Assembly (NCBI GenBank): GCA_023663915.1
Contig: JAMPGN010000161.1
Coordinates: 1-9,960, forward strand
Direction: 5' to 3'
DNA: 9,960 nt
DNA from: Eubacterium sp.
GTDB lineage: Bacteria > Bacillota_A > Clostridia > Lachnospirales > Lachnospiraceae
The notes below the pieces were generated by a model, which searched no databases, was not told the DNA's origin, and saw only the letters and a program-made list of their open reading frames with translations. Every line of letters begins with the position of its first letter. The first letter of the stretch is position 1. Below, piece by piece: positions 1-6,638 of this stretch. Position numbers and translations under genes: made by a program.

Positions 1-10
1 GATTCGGGCT

Positions 11-34
11 TTTCGGGACATCCATGTCCCGAAA
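11..34. repeat. Perfect palindrome / short hairpin
   Basis: The left arm TTTCGGGACAT (11-21) is the exact reverse complement of the right arm at 24-34, leaving only CC between them. In RNA this would be a stem of about 10 bp with a small loop. No T-run follows on either strand, so it is not a convincing intrinsic terminator. It could be the end of a structured intergenic element that starts outside the window, or an operator. From here to about position 104 I see nothing else that can be assigned. Confidence 0.5.
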
Positions 35-104
35 TTGCTATTTTACAGACGGAATGCTAAGAAAATCTCAATCTCCTTCACAGGACAACTGCGTGAACTT
101 TTTA

Positions 105-146
105 TGCAATCTGTCAGCCAAAGTTTATTGAAAGTGCTTTTGACAC
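105..146 (+). repeat. Short dispersed repeat, copy A (upstream of secA)
   Basis: By eye this 42-nt segment matches 4350-4391, upstream of the moxR-type gene, at 36 of 42 positions without gaps. Read on the + strand in the frame starting GCA (106), both copies encode A-I-C-Q-P-K-F-I-E-x-A-F-D. Three of the six substitutions are synonymous third-position changes in that frame. Copy A has a stop just after the conserved part (TGA at 148-150) and a stop shortly before it, so it is not a gene here. It may be a fragment of a mobile or repeated intergenic element. The family is not known to me. Confidence 0.55.
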
Positions 147-191
147 TTGAATCGTTATAGGAAATTTCTATGCTTATTTCGAGTTCGCGAC

Positions 192-229
192 GAGTTTTCC
201 GAGATGCAAAGCATCTCTTAGGAATACTC
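192..229 (+). other. Long imperfect hairpin in secA upstream region
   Basis: GAGATGC (201-207) and GCATCTC (211-217) pair perfectly around an AAA loop. Outside them, GAGTTTTCC (192-200) pairs with GGAATACTC (221-229) apart from one T/T mismatch, with a three-base bulge (TTA, 218-220) on the right arm. The result is about 15 base pairs. No T-run follows directly, so it is not itself an intrinsic terminator. It lies upstream of the proposed secA transcription start, so if transcribed it belongs to an RNA entering from further left. Confidence 0.5.
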
Positions 230-239
230 ATAATCTCGC

Positions 240-261
240 AAACGAGCCTGTTCGTTTTTTT
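240..261 (+). terminator. Possible rho-independent terminator ahead of the secA promoter
   Basis: AAACGAG (240-246) pairs with TTCGTTT (251-257), with one G-T wobble next to the CCTG loop, and the T-tract runs on to 261. The stem is short and AT-rich, so the terminator would be weak. The left arm can instead pair upstream: CTCG (235-238) with CGAG (243-246), which would compete with the terminator stem. The likely role is to end transcription arriving from the left before the secA promoter begins at 264. Confidence 0.45.
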
Positions 262-263
262 AG

Positions 264-292
264 TTGAATTTACCCGGTAAATCTGATAGAAT
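264..292 (+). promoter_or_regulatory. Sigma-A-type promoter for secA, extended -10
   Basis: The -35 box is TTGAAT (264-269), four of six consensus bases. The -10 box is TAGAAT (287-292), five of six. They are separated by 17 bp, the optimal spacing. TG at 284-285 sits one base before the -10, making an extended -10. Transcription would start near 299, giving a secA leader of roughly 100 nt. This is the best promoter match in the window. Confidence 0.7.
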
Positions 293-396
293 ATACATTG
301 GTTTTTTATGTTGCATGATGAGGGGACTTTTTGAATTTTGCAAAGTAATTGCGTATCCGGTACGTCAGGTATCCGATACACGGAAATGAGGAAGTC

Positions 397-2961
397 ATGG
401 GTGTTGTACAGAAAGTGTTTGGAACACACAGTGAAAGAGAAATAAAGCGTATCGAAGGATTAGTCAATAAGATTGAGGGCATGCGTCCTGCTATGATGGA
501 ATTGTCGGACGATCAGCTACGCGATAAAACAAAAGAGTACAAGAAAAGACTGACAGAAGGGGAGACTTTGGATGACTTATTACCGGAAGCATATGCCACG
601 GTAAGGGAAGCCGCAAGAAGAATCTTAAATACAGAACATTACAGAGTACAGTTGATCGGCGGCATTATTCTGCATCAAGGGCGTATCGCTGAGATGAAGA
701 CAGGTGAAGGTAAAACGCAGACATGCCTTCTGCCTGCTTATTTGAATGCATTGGAAGGCAGGGGCGTGCATGTTGTCACGGTCAATGATTATCTGGCGAA
801 GCGTGACGCGGAATGGATGGGACAGGTACATGAATTTCTTGGATTAAAGGTCGGTGTTGTATTAAATGACATGAAGTCTGACGAGCGCCGGGAAGCGTAT
901 AACTGTGATATCACCTATGTGACTAATAATGAGCTGGGTTTCGATTACTTGCGTGACAATATGGTCATCTACAAAGAACAGCTTGTACTGAGGGAACTGC
1001 ATTACGCCATTATCGACGAGGTGGATTCGGTGCTGATTGACGAGGCGCGTACCCCACTCATTATTTCCGGGCAGAGCGGTAAGTCCACGAAATTGTATGA
1101 GGCGTGTGATATTCTTGCCAGGCAGTTGACCCGTGGCGAGGACATGGAAGAGTTGACAAAGATGGACGCGATCATGGGCGTGGAGCGCGAGGAGACGGGC
1201 GACTTTATTGTCAATGAAAAAGACAAGGTCGTGAATCTGACGGCGCAGGGTGTTAGTAAGGTGGAACGCTTCTTCCAGATCGAGAATCTTGCCGATCCGG
1301 AGAATCTTGAGATTCAGCATAACATTATTCTGGCTTTGCGTGCGCACAATCTGATGTTCCGCGATCAGGATTATGTGGTCAAGGACGATCAGGTTTTGAT
1401 TGTAGATGAATTTACCGGACGTATTATGCCGGGACGTCGTTATTCGGATGGTTTGCATCAGGCGATCGAGGCGAAAGAGCATGTGAAAGTAAAACGTGAG
1501 AGTAAGACGCTTGCCACGATCACGTTTCAGAATTTCTTTAATAAATTTGAGAAGAAAGCCGGTATGACAGGTACGGCGCTCACGGAGGAGAAAGAGTTCC
1601 GTGATATTTATGGTATGGACGTGGTTGAGATCCCGACCAATAAGCCGATAGCGCGTACCGATCACCAGGATGCCGTATACAAGACGAGAAAGGAGAAACT
1701 GCGAGCAATCGTATCGGCGGTAAAAGAAGCTCATGGCAAAGGACAGCCGGTGCTTGTCGGCACGATCAATATCGATGCTTCGGAAGAGCTGAGCGGTCTT
1801 TTGAAAAAGAACGGTATCGAGCACAAAGTTCTGAATGCGAAGTTTCATGAGATGGAAGCAGAGATTGTTGCCGATGCGGGTATCCACGGGGCGGTGACGA
1901 TCGCTACCAACATGGCGGGCCGTGGTACGGATATCAAGCTGGACGAGGAGGCGAGAGCTGCCGGCGGTCTGATGATTGTCGGTACGGAACGCCATGAGTC
2001 CAGGCGTATTGACAATCAGCTCCGGGGACGGAGCGGTCGTCAGGGAGATCCGGGTGAGTCGAAATTTTATATTTCCTTGGAAGACGATCTGATGAGGCTC
2101 TTCGGTTCTGACAGAATGATTTCAATGTTCAATGCGCTTGGCATTCCGGAAGGACAGGAGATCGAGCATAAGGCGCTGACCAAAGCGATCGAGACGGCGC
2201 AGAAGAAGATCGAGAACAATAACTTTGGTATCCGAAAGAACCTGCTGGAATACGATCAGGTCATGAACGAACAGAGGGAGATCATCTACGAGGAGAGAAG
2301 ACGCGTGTTAAATGGCGAGAGTATGCGCGACGCGATCTACAAGATGATTACCGATATTACGGAGAACTGTGTGGATATCTGTATCGGTGACGATACGGAT
2401 TTCGAGGATTGGGATTACAATGAACTGAATACGCTGCTCCTGCCGACGGTTCCGTTACAGCCGCTTAAGGCAAGCCGTGTATTGAAACCGAAGAAAAACA
2501 GCTTGAAACAGCAGTTGAAAGAGGAGGCTGTGAAACTCTACGAGAGCAAAGAGGCAGAGTTCCCAGAACCGGAGGCAATTCGTGAGATCGAGCGTGTGAT
2601 TTTACTCAAGGTCATCGACCGGAAATGGATGGACCACATCGATGACATGGACCAGTTGCGCCAAGGAGCCGGATTACAGGCTTACGGACAGCGCGATCCG
2701 CTTGTGGAGTACAAGTTGAACGGCTATGAAATGTTCGACGAGATGACCCAGAATATTAAGGAAGAGACCGTGCGCCTCCTGTTCCATGTCCGTATCGAAC
2801 AGAAAGTGGAGAGAGAACAGGTTGCCAAGGTGACGGGTACGAACAAGGACGACACGCTCCAGAAGGGTCCCGTGAAACGTATGGAGGCCAAGATATATCC
2901 GAACGATCCGTGTCCGTGTGGATCTGGGAAAAAGTATAAGCAGTGCTGCGGAAGAAGATAA
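397..2961 (+). CDS. secA: Preprotein translocase ATPase SecA
   Basis: SecA is the cytosolic and membrane-peripheral ATPase that drives unfolded preproteins through the SecYEG channel. The protein is 854 aa, between the Bacillus subtilis (841) and Escherichia coli (901) lengths. Visible motifs are Walker A GEGKT (103-107), DEVD (207-210) followed by a conserved arginine/proline stretch, MTGTA near 390, NMAGRGTD (505-512), and [11 protein letters not shown] with arginines 543, 545 and 548. The helical scaffold shows the [14 protein letters not shown] region. The C-terminal zinc site is [13 protein letters not shown], with cysteines at 839, 841, 850 and 851, so the SecB/ribosome-type tail is present and intact. 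I chose ATG 397 because GAGG (388-391) lies five bases upstream and the N-terminus [14 protein letters not shown] matches SecA. An in-frame TTG at 349 would add 16 residues but has no ribosome binding site. prfB follows 102 bp downstream, as in Bacillus. Confidence 0.97.
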   Translation: MGVVQKVFGTHSEREIKRIEGLVNKIEGMRPAMMELSDDQLRDKTKEYKKRLTEGETLDDLLPEAYATVREAARRILNTEHYRVQLIGGIILHQGRIAEMKTGEGKTQTCLLPAYLNALEGRGVHVVTVNDYLAKRDAEWMGQVHEFLGLKVGVVLNDMKSDERREAYNCDITYVTNNELGFDYLRDNMVIYKEQLVLRELHYAIIDEVDSVLIDEARTPLIISGQSGKSTKLYEACDILARQLTRGEDMEELTKMDAIMGVEREETGDFIVNEKDKVVNLTAQGVSKVERFFQIENLADPENLEIQHNIILALRAHNLMFRDQDYVVKDDQVLIVDEFTGRIMPGRRYSDGLHQAIEAKEHVKVKRESKTLATITFQNFFNKFEKKAGMTGTALTEEKEFRDIYGMDVVEIPTNKPIARTDHQDAVYKTRKEKLRAIVSAVKEAHGKGQPVLVGTINIDASEELSGLLKKNGIEHKVLNAKFHEMEAEIVADAGIHGAVTIATNMAGRGTDIKLDEEARAAGGLMIVGTERHESRRIDNQLRGRSGRQGDPGESKFYISLEDDLMRLFGSDRMISMFNALGIPEGQEIEHKALTKAIETAQKKIENNNFGIRKNLLEYDQVMNEQREIIYEERRRVLNGESMRDAIYKMITDITENCVDICIGDDTDFEDWDYNELNTLLLPTVPLQPLKASRVLKPKKNSLKQQLKEEAVKLYESKEAEFPEPEAIREIERVILLKVIDRKWMDHIDDMDQLRQGAGLQAYGQRDPLVEYKLNGYEMFDEMTQNIKEETVRLLFHVRIEQKVEREQVAKVTGTNKDDTLQKGPVKRMEAKIYPNDPCPCGSGKKYKQCCGRR

Positions 2962-3047
2962 TACCGATTGCAGTGCATATTTTCCGCATTGATTTGAGAT
3001 TTTGCAGAGCGGAATCATGGAGATTCGTATAACATTATAAATCAGAA

Positions 3048-3057
3048 AAGGTGGTGA
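3048..3057 (+). promoter_or_regulatory. Strong ribosome binding site of prfB
   Basis: AAGGTGGTGA matches nine of ten bases of the anti-Shine-Dalgarno complement AAGGAGGTGA and ends six bases before GTG 3064. It decides the start of prfB, which would otherwise be placed after the in-frame stop. In the same gap, TTCCGC (2982-2987) and GCGGAA (3009-3014) form a 6-bp inverted repeat without a T-run, so I see no terminator between secA and prfB. Confidence 0.75.
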
Positions 3058-3063
3058 CGTTAA

Positions 3064-4168
3064 GTGGTAGAACTGGATAATATGAAGTCCGAGCTTTTAG
3101 CTTACGAAAGTCCCTTAGCGGAAGTGAGGGATTCACTTTGACTTAGAAAATAAGTCGAAGCGAATAGAAGAATTAGAGATGGAAATGCAGGCGCCGGATT
3201 TCTGGGACGATCCGGAGAAATCGAATCAGAAGATGCGGGAATCCAAGAGTCTGAAAGACATTGTCGATACGATGAACGCATTGAGCGGTCAGTATGACGA
3301 CATTTTGACGCTGATCGAGATGGGATATGAGGACAATGATCCGGAGATCATACCGGATATCGAGGAGGAGCTTAAGGAATTTAAAGAGAAATTCGAGGAT
3401 ATCCGAATCAGTACGCTCCTGTCTGGTGAGTATGATCGGAACAATGCGATTCTCAAACTGAATGCGGGCGCGGGTGGCACGGAGAGCTGTGACTGGTGCA
3501 GTATGCTTTACCGCATGTATACGCGGTGGGCGGAGCGAAAGGGCTTTGCAGTCGATGTCATCGATTATCTGGACGGAGACGAGGCTGGTATCAAATCGGT
3601 GACGTTCCAGATCAACGGCGAGAATGCCTATGGCTATCTGAAATCGGAGAAGGGCGTGCACAGGCTGGTGCGCATCTCGCCTTTTAATGCACAGGGCAAA
3701 AGACAGACATCTTTCGTGTCATTGGATGTGATGCCCGATATCGAGGAAAATGTGGATGTGGAGGTCAGGGACGAGGATATTCGCATAGACACTTACCGAA
3801 GTAGCGGCGCGGGCGGCCAGCATATCAACAAGACTTCGTCGGCAATCCGAATCACACATTTCCCGACGGGAATCGTGGTGACATGCCAGAACGAGCGTTC
3901 GCAGTTCCAGAATAAAGACAAGGCAATGCAGATGTTGAAGGCGAAGTTGTATCTGCTCAAGCAGGAGGAAAACGCGGAGAAGCTGTCGGGTATCCGGGGC
4001 GATGTGAAGGAGATCGGATGGGGCAACCAGATTCGTTCTTATGTGATGCAGCCCTACACCATGGTGAAAGATCACAGGACGGAGGAAGAGTCTGGCAATG
4101 TCAATGCGGTTTTAGATGGCGCGCTCGATCCTTTTATCAACGCGTATCTTCGTTGGATTCATGCATAG
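3064..4168 (+). CDS. prfB: Peptide chain release factor 2 (programmed +1 frameshift)
   Basis: RF2 recognises UGA and UAA stop codons and triggers release of the finished peptide on the ribosome. The first part starts at GTG 3064 and encodes 25 residues (VVELDNMKSELLAYE, ending VRDSL) before in-frame TGA 3139-3141. Skipping T3139 gives GAC (3140) and continues as DLENKSKRIEELEMEMQ to TAG 4168, for a 367-aa product; E. coli RF2 has 365 aa. The stop-codon recognition motif SPF is at 205-207 and the catalytic GGQ at 250-252, the same numbering as E. coli. Residue 246 is serine, where E. coli K-12 has its unusual threonine. A conceptual start inside the second frame (ATG 3179) would lose the conserved N-terminal helices. 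The gene sits 102 bp after secA and is probably co-transcribed with it. Low RF2 favours the frameshift, so expression is autoregulated. Confidence 0.96.
3127..3142 (+). promoter_or_regulatory. prfB programmed +1 frameshift site
   Basis: The slip site CTT TGA C (3136-3142) is the canonical RF2 site: peptidyl-tRNA-Leu slips from CUU to UUU when UGA is decoded slowly, and reading resumes at GAC. The Shine-Dalgarno-like stimulator is AGGGAT (3127-3132). AGG is three codons before CTT, as in E. coli, but the next codon is GAT rather than GGG, so pairing to 16S rRNA would be weaker than with the E. coli AGGGGG. The sequence of the two frames and the length of the joined protein support the shift directly. 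Confidence 0.93.
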
Positions 4169-4270
4169 TAGAATCAAGGAATAGCAGAAATAATGATAAG
4201 AATGATTTATGGATAGTAATGATTCGTATGAGCTGCATGAGGCAGCCGCGAATAACATGAATCAGAAGAT

Positions 4271-4308
4271 AACCCGAGTGAGGATGAAAAGTTCTGCCCG
4301 GGTTTTTC
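4271..4308 (+). terminator. Rho-independent terminator after secA-prfB
   Basis: AACCCG (4271-4276) pairs with CGGGTT (4299-4304), and the T-tract TTTTT (4303-4307) follows directly. The loop between the arms is 22 nt, which may contain further minor pairing. It lies about 100 bp after the prfB stop and before the next operon, where a terminator is expected. A separate small hairpin, GCTGC/GCAGC (4232-4246), lies just upstream. Confidence 0.7.
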
Positions 4309-4314
4309 TATAAT
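4309..4314 (+). promoter_or_regulatory. Possible -10 box for the moxR-type operon
   Basis: TATAAT is a perfect -10 match directly behind the terminator T-tract. The best -35 at 18-bp spacing is only TGAAAA (4285-4290), three of six, inside the terminator loop, and there is no TG extension. If used, transcription would start near 4321 and the leader of about 145 nt would include the repeat at 4350-4391. The AT-rich context makes a chance match plausible. Confidence 0.35.
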
Positions 4315-4349
4315 GGTTTGGGTGTCAAAAGTTCTATCGTATTAAGTTG

Positions 4350-4391
4350 TGCAATCTGCCAGCCGAAGTTTATCGAAATGGCTTTTGACCC
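4350..4391 (+). repeat. Short dispersed repeat, copy B (upstream of moxR-type gene)
   Basis: This copy matches 105-146 at 36 of 42 positions. Here the frame encoding A-I-C-Q-P-K-F-I-E-M-A-F-D stays open and runs into the ATPase gene without a stop. No ribosome binding site supports translation from the upstream TTG 4318. TGTCAAAAG (4324-4332 region) upstream is the reverse complement of CTTTTGAC(A) within the repeat (4382-4389), so this copy is loosely flanked by an inverted pair, which is not seen in copy A. Confidence 0.55.
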
Positions 4392-4464
4392 TAACATCAT
4401 CATAACAAAGAAAAGCGAATGCACTGATCTCTGCCAAAGAAAGAGCAAAAGAAATGAGGGAATC

Positions 4465-5397
4465 ATGGACGGTCGTGAAACAGCAGGAAAATTGAGAGAC
4501 AATATGAATCAGTTTTTTATAGGAAAAGAGGACGTGACGGAGAATCTGCTGATCTGCCTGCTTGCGGGAGGACATGTGCTCTTAGAGGATGTACCTGGGG
4601 TAGGTAAGACGACGCTTGCGCTCATTCTTGCGAAAAGTACGGGATGCAGTTTCGGGCGGATACAGTTCACGCCGGACACTTTGCCGGGAGATGTGGCGGG
4701 GGTATCCGTCTATCATATGAATACGGACGAGTTTGTCTATCAGGCGGGAGCGGTGATGAACCAGGTGCTTTTGGCGGATGAGATCAACCGGACTTCCCCG
4801 AAGACACAGTCGAGTTTGTTGGAGGCGATGGCGGAAGGGCAGGTCACGGTGGACGGGGTTGTACATGAGCTGCCAAAGCCGTTTCTCGTCGTGGCGACAC
4901 AGAATCCCATAGAGTTTATCGGGACTTACCCTTTGCCGGAGGCGCAGATGGATCGTTTTATGATGCGGCTGTCCATCGGATATCCGGACAGGGAGCAGGA
5001 AATTAAGATGGCGGCGCAGTTTCTTCAGGGGAAGACATCGGATCAGGTTCAGGCGGTCTGCCGGGCGGAGGATGTTGTCGCCATGCAGAAAGAGGTATCC
5101 GAAGTGACCGTGAAAGAGTCGGTGTTGGGATATATGGAGGACATTGTATGCCTTACCAGACAGGAGGAATGTTTCGTGATCGGGGCAAGTCCGAGGGCAA
5201 TGCTGGCGATGGTGCGCGCTTCGCAGGCGAGGGCTTTTCTGCAGGAGCGGGACTATGTGAAGCCGGACGATGTAAAGGCGGTGGCGATGCAGGCGCTCGG
5301 CCACCGGCTGACTTTATCTTCTGAGGCAAAAATCCGCAGGGAAGATAAGGATAAAATATTAAAAAGCTTAATTGTGAAGGCTAAGATTCCTGTCTGA
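4465..5397 (+). CDS. MoxR-family AAA+ ATPase
   Basis: The 310-aa product is a typical MoxR ATPase (AAA_3 family). These cytosolic ring-forming ATPases act as chaperones for maturation or activation of partner complexes, often with DUF58 or von Willebrand A-type proteins. Walker A GVGKTT has its lysine at 48, and Walker B LLADEI has Asp105-Glu106. The sensor 1 region ATQNPIEFIGTYPLPEAQMD has Asn147. A sensor 2-like GASPRA has Arg244. The start ATG 4465 is set by GAGGG (4456-4460), four bases upstream, and by the conserved opening MDGRETAGKLRDNM. An in-frame TTG at 4318 would add 49 residues encoded by the repeat, without a ribosome binding site, and is unlikely. The DUF58 gene starts 74 bp downstream, and the three-gene order matches yeaC-yeaD-yebA of Bacillus. 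The substrate is not known from sequence. Confidence 0.93.
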   Translation: MDGRETAGKLRDNMNQFFIGKEDVTENLLICLLAGGHVLLEDVPGVGKTTLALILAKSTGCSFGRIQFTPDTLPGDVAGVSVYHMNTDEFVYQAGAVMNQVLLADEINRTSPKTQSSLLEAMAEGQVTVDGVVHELPKPFLVVATQNPIEFIGTYPLPEAQMDRFMMRLSIGYPDREQEIKMAAQFLQGKTSDQVQAVCRAEDVVAMQKEVSEVTVKESVLGYMEDIVCLTRQEECFVIGASPRAMLAMVRASQARAFLQERDYVKPDDVKAVAMQALGHRLTLSSEAKIRREDKDKILKSLIVKAKIPV

Positions 5398-5471
5398 GTA
5401 AAGATTTTTGCCCATATCGTACAAGTGTTTATTCTTTGCGAACGCCCCTCAAAGAGAAGGTGAGGATTATC

Positions 5472-6638
5472 ATGAAGATGCGCAGATGGATTTTATTGGA
5501 TTTGTGGGTGCTGTCATTGGCGGGGATCAGCCTTTACGGAGGCGCTGTCAGCTATGGCATCTTTTTTGGCGTGACCCTGATTCCGGTGATTTCCCTGGTC
5601 TATCTGGCGGCGGTCTACTTCAATCTCAAGATACTCCAGCAGATTGAGGGCAGAAATATGGTGTGTGGGCAGGCGGTGCCGTATTTATTTATTTTGCAGA
5701 ATGAAAGCTTCTGCGTGTTTGCCGGAGTGAGCGTGGGGATGTTTTCTTCTTTTTCCTATGTGGAAGAGTTACCGGGCAATACGGAGTATGAGCTTTTACC
5801 CAAGGATAAGAAAACGTTTGAGACGAAACTGACCTGCCGATACCGGGGCGAATACGAAGTGGGAGTAAAGGAGATTATTATGACGGATTTCCTAAAACTC
5901 TTCAGGATACGCTACCGGATTCCCCATGCAGTCAAGGTTCAGGTACTGCCTAAGACAACGCGCGTGACCAGATTAAACAGCATCGATGACCTCACTGCCT
6001 TTGTGCAGAGGGAATCATCAAGGGAGCGCACGGAGCCGGATGTTGTCGTGAGGGATTATGTGACGGGCGATGCGTTTAAGCAGATTCATTGGAAGGCGAC
6101 GGCAAGAGAGCGGAAGTTGAAGGTGAGAAACCGTATCGGCGAGGAAAAGCAGGGGATTTCCCTCATGTGGGATACGAGACGTTACAGCAGGGATCAGCGT
6201 GAATATCTCCCGATCGAAGATAAAATTCTGGAAACCGTGGTGGCGCTGGGGCTTTTTCTTGCTGATAAGAACATTTCTTTTTCGGCATATTACGGGCAAA
6301 AAAATATTGTCACGACTCAGGTGAGGGGAATTAGGGATTTCGACGGGTTCTACCGGAGCGTGTCGGAGATTGTGTTTGACCGGGATGAAGATTTCTGTGA
6401 GACATTGGAGGAACTTGCGGCGAAAGGGAGCTTCTATGACAGCAGGATCGTTTTCTGCGTCCTGCACAAGATTGACGACTGGGTCATGAAGATTGCGAAA
6501 GAACTTGATAGGGCGGGGACATTGACGGTTTTCTATGTCGTCACGGATGAAAACATAGACCGGTATCTGAAACTTGCCACAGGGAGAAGCAAGGTGATCG
6601 CGGTACCGCTTACTGCGAAACTGGAAGGAATATTGTGA
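5472..6638 (+). CDS. DUF58 family membrane protein
   Basis: The protein is 388 aa. Two hydrophobic segments near residues 7-24 and 26-50 should anchor it to the membrane, followed by a long soluble part. The DUF58 signature is clear at about 194-212: RDYVTGDAFKQIHWKATAR, with Trp207. The part after it resembles the von Willebrand A-like fold described for this family, which commonly partners a MoxR ATPase; this is family knowledge, not something the sequence alone proves. ATG 5472 is preceded by AAGGTGAGG (5457-5465), six bases away. An in-frame TTG at 5436 lacks such a site. ATG 5478 is possible but too far from the ribosome binding site. The stop TGA overlaps the next start (TGATG), so translation of the transglutaminase gene is probably coupled. 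The molecular function is unknown. Confidence 0.9.
   Translation: MKMRRWILLDLWVLSLAGISLYGGAVSYGIFFGVTLIPVISLVYLAAVYFNLKILQQIEGRNMVCGQAVPYLFILQNESFCVFAGVSVGMFSSFSYVEELPGNTEYELLPKDKKTFETKLTCRYRGEYEVGVKEIIMTDFLKLFRIRYRIPHAVKVQVLPKTTRVTRLNSIDDLTAFVQRESSRERTEPDVVVRDYVTGDAFKQIHWKATARERKLKVRNRIGEEKQGISLMWDTRRYSRDQREYLPIEDKILETVVALGLFLADKNISFSAYYGQKNIVTTQVRGIRDFDGFYRSVSEIVFDRDEDFCETLEELAAKGSFYDSRIVFCVLHKIDDWVMKIAKELDRAGTLTVFYVVTDENIDRYLKLATGRSKVIAVPLTAKLEGIL

Noticed and set aside
11..34. Palindrome as an intrinsic terminator
   Set aside because: There is no T-run after it on either strand.
140..161. TTGACA (140-145) as the -35 of a promoter
   Set aside because: No -10-like hexamer lies at 16-18 bp; the nearest AT-rich hexamers are 10 or 20 bp away. 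The equivalent TTGACC at 4385-4390 also lacks a partner.
349..396. TTG 349 as an earlier start of secA (plus 16 residues)
   Set aside because: No ribosome binding site precedes it, and SecA homologues begin at the [14 protein letters not shown] stretch encoded from ATG 397.
43..429. 128-codon open frame on the - strand across the secA leader and start
   Set aside because: It overlaps the secA promoter, leader and first codons, has no clear ribosome binding site, resembles no family I know, and part of it is the repeat, whose substitutions are mostly nonsynonymous in this frame.
862..1995. 377-codon antisense frame inside secA
   Set aside because: It is fully antisense to a strongly conserved gene, has no matching family, and its composition is explained by secA codon use.
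4209..4313. 34-codon ORF (starting MDSNDSYELHEAAANN) between prfB and the moxR-type gene
   Set aside because: It has no ribosome binding site and runs through the rho-independent terminator to end in its T-tail.
4318..4464. TTG 4318 as the start of the moxR-type gene (plus 49 residues)
   Set aside because: There is no ribosome binding site, the extension encodes the dispersed repeat, and MoxR homology begins after ATG 4465.
5436..5471. TTG 5436 as the start of the DUF58 gene
   Set aside because: The strong AAGGTGAGG site sits downstream of it and serves ATG 5472.
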